Shown piece after piece: positions 62,971 to 64,000 of a stretch of DNA of 64,000 nucleotides; positions within the stretch are counted from its first letter, which is position 1; each line of letters starts with the position of its first letter. Origin of the DNA: CAVUNY01 sp963843535 (GTDB lineage: Bacteria > Chloroflexota > Anaerolineae > Anaerolineales > Anaerolineaceae); contig CAWJKU010000004.1 of NCBI GenBank assembly GCA_963843535.1, positions 992,001 to 1,056,000 of the forward strand. The letters are read 5' to 3'. The notes beneath the pieces were generated by a model. That model did not search any database and had not been told where the DNA came from. It saw only the letters and a program-made list of their open reading frames with translations. Position numbers and translations under genes: made by a program.

Positions 62971-63903
62971 GTGATCACTTATTTTAAGAACACTGAGAGC
63001 GGTTTGACCCAGATGGATGAGCCGGTAAACGGCTGCTGGATTCGGGTACAGGATCCCAGTCCGCGGGAGATCGTCGATATCACGGAATTAGGCATCCCGC
63101 AGGATTTCATCACGCCTGCATTGGATATAGACGAGCGAGCACGCACCGAACGCGATGATGACGGTATCATTTTGATCGTGCTGCGCGTACCGCTTTTCCA
63201 GGGCGAAAAAGTGGACGTACCCTATACAACCCTGCCCATCGTGATCATTTTGTGCGAAAAATATATCCTTACAGTTTCAAAATACGCGAGCGACATCCTG
63301 GAGGAGTTTTGTACAGGCAAGGTCAAAGGTTTTTCGACCAGCAAGCGCAATCGTTTTGTGCTGCGTCTTTTATTCAGCGCTGCCAACAAATATCTGATGC
63401 ACTTGCGCGAGATCAACAAGACGGTGGATGGGCTGGAAGACCAACTCCAGTTATCGATGCGCAATAAAGAAGTTCTGGATCTGCTGAAATACCAAAAAAG
63501 CCTGGTGTATTTCACGACGGCCTTGAAAACAAATGAATTTGTTCTGGAACGATTGCAGCGCACCCAGATGTTCAAGATGTACCCGGATGATGAAGATTTA
63601 TTGGAAGATGTGATCACAGAGAACCAGCAGGCGATTGAAATGGTGAACATCTCCAGCAGCATTCTGAGCTCGATGATGGATGCCTTTGCTTCGATCATCT
63701 CCAACAACCTGAACGTGGTCATGAAATTCCTGGCCTCGATCACCATCGTCATGAGCATTCCAACCATCGTCACCAGTTTTTTTGGGATGAACGTCGACCT
63801 GCCGTTCCAGAACCATCCACTGGCTTCGATATTCATTATTCTGATATTCGTGCTCATTTCAGCCGGGGTGATCTGGATTTTTATGCGCCGGGATTGGTTC
63901 TAG
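62971..63903 (+). CDS. corA: CorA-like magnesium/divalent cation transporter
   Basis: 310 residues. A cytoplasmic alpha/beta and long-helix domain (N-terminal two-thirds) is followed by two C-terminal membrane helices with the GMN selectivity motif in FFGMNVD. CorA-type pentamers import Mg2+ or, in some members, transport other divalent ions. GTG 62971 is chosen because AAAGGAGG lies 5 bases upstream; the ATG-like start at 62938 is less likely. Confidence 0.92.
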   Translation: MITYFKNTESGLTQMDEPVNGCWIRVQDPSPREIVDITELGIPQDFITPALDIDERARTERDDDGIILIVLRVPLFQGEKVDVPYTTLPIVIILCEKYILTVSKYASDILEEFCTGKVKGFSTSKRNRFVLRLLFSAANKYLMHLREINKTVDGLEDQLQLSMRNKEVLDLLKYQKSLVYFTTALKTNEFVLERLQRTQMFKMYPDDEDLLEDVITENQQAIEMVNISSSILSSMMDAFASIISNNLNVVMKFLASITIVMSIPTIVTSFFGMNVDLPFQNHPLASIFIILIFVLISAGVIWIFMRRDWF

Positions 63904-63939
63904 CACTTTTTCATTATCCCAAAAAGCCACGTATATATC

Positions 63940-63969
63940 ACCGGTTGGCGGTCGCAGCCAGCCGGTTTT
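63940..63969 (+). terminator. Terminator after the CorA-like gene
   Basis: 10-bp stem with one G-U pair (63940-63949 with 63957-63966), 7-nt loop, then TTTG. The window ends 31 bases later with no further gene. Confidence 0.65.
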
Positions 63970-64000
63970 GTATAAACTATGTACAATGTATTGGAAAATG

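Noticed and set aside
1..64000. CRISPR arrays, insertion sequences, tRNA or rRNA genes
   Set aside because: I looked for regular spaced repeats, transposase motifs, and tRNA/rRNA signatures and found none beyond the tmRNA and the palindromic elements.

Overview
The window reads as a chromosomal segment of a Chloroflexota bacterium, most likely class Anaerolineae. This is inferred from gene style: a long coiled-coil insert in the RNA polymerase beta' subunit, Thr/Pro-rich lipoprotein linkers, oligopeptide-type ABC transporters beside glycosidases, a double-zinc-ribbon adenylate cyclase/AAA/TPR giant and ECF-DegV pairs. No 16S rRNA gene is present, so the placement is not proven. About 13 single-base frameshifts interrupt otherwise well-conserved, partly essential genes. 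I read these as sequence errors and annotate the genes across them.

Layout. 1-8351: end of a sensor histidine kinase, rpoC (six frame breaks) and a gyrase/topoisomerase IV A subunit with a 330-residue Lys/Ala/Pro-rich tail. 8424-11641 (minus): lipoate ligase, PhnD-like lipoprotein, SanA/YdcF-like protein, HD hydrolase. 11830-18155: ROK regulator, sugar-type MFS transporter, membrane glycosyltransferase carrying two in-frame palindromic elements, GH13 oligo-glucosidase. 18156-25510: a structured leader and a complete family-5 ABC transporter operon. 25616-31633: two small minus-strand genes, a GH38 alpha-mannosidase and an FAD oxidoreductase. 31677-35939 (minus): a cyclic-nucleotide-binding protein and a giant class III cyclase. 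36336-42503: TGS-domain nucleoside kinase, PLP aminotransferase, and a fused serine hydroxymethyltransferase-aminomethyltransferase. 42770-47670: membrane-anchored subtilase, ECF sigma factor, DegV protein, small membrane protein, glutaredoxin and HEPN-like protein. 47937-52389: S51-like protein with a CysRS-like tail, fmt, ketopantoate reductase, GH13_20 amylase. 52431-57814 (minus): the radical-SAM operon described below. 57953-63903: ligA, RlmI-like methyltransferase, a short pyruvate-kinase homologue, ssrA (tmRNA) and a CorA-type transporter.

The most interesting locus is 52431-57814. One promoter appears to drive a zinc-ribbon membrane protein, a DUF2207-like membrane protein whose cytoplasmic C-terminus ends in a Cys-Ala repeat (eight Cys in the last 21 residues), a radical SAM/SPASM enzyme with an N-terminal PqqD-like recognition domain, a paralogue of that enzyme that has lost its cluster cysteines, and a methyltransferase. 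It looks like a post-translational modification system that acts on the tail of a full-length membrane protein, rather than on a small free peptide. This is inference from gene order and motifs.

Other themes: sugar-related genes at 11.8-18.2 kb and the transporter/mannosidase at 18.6-30 kb suggest an oligosaccharide-using heterotroph; four intergenic perfect hairpins share a 3-nt-loop design; and three genes (ligA, fmt, the cyclase) have a -10 box exactly 7 nt before the start codon, which suggests leaderless mRNAs.
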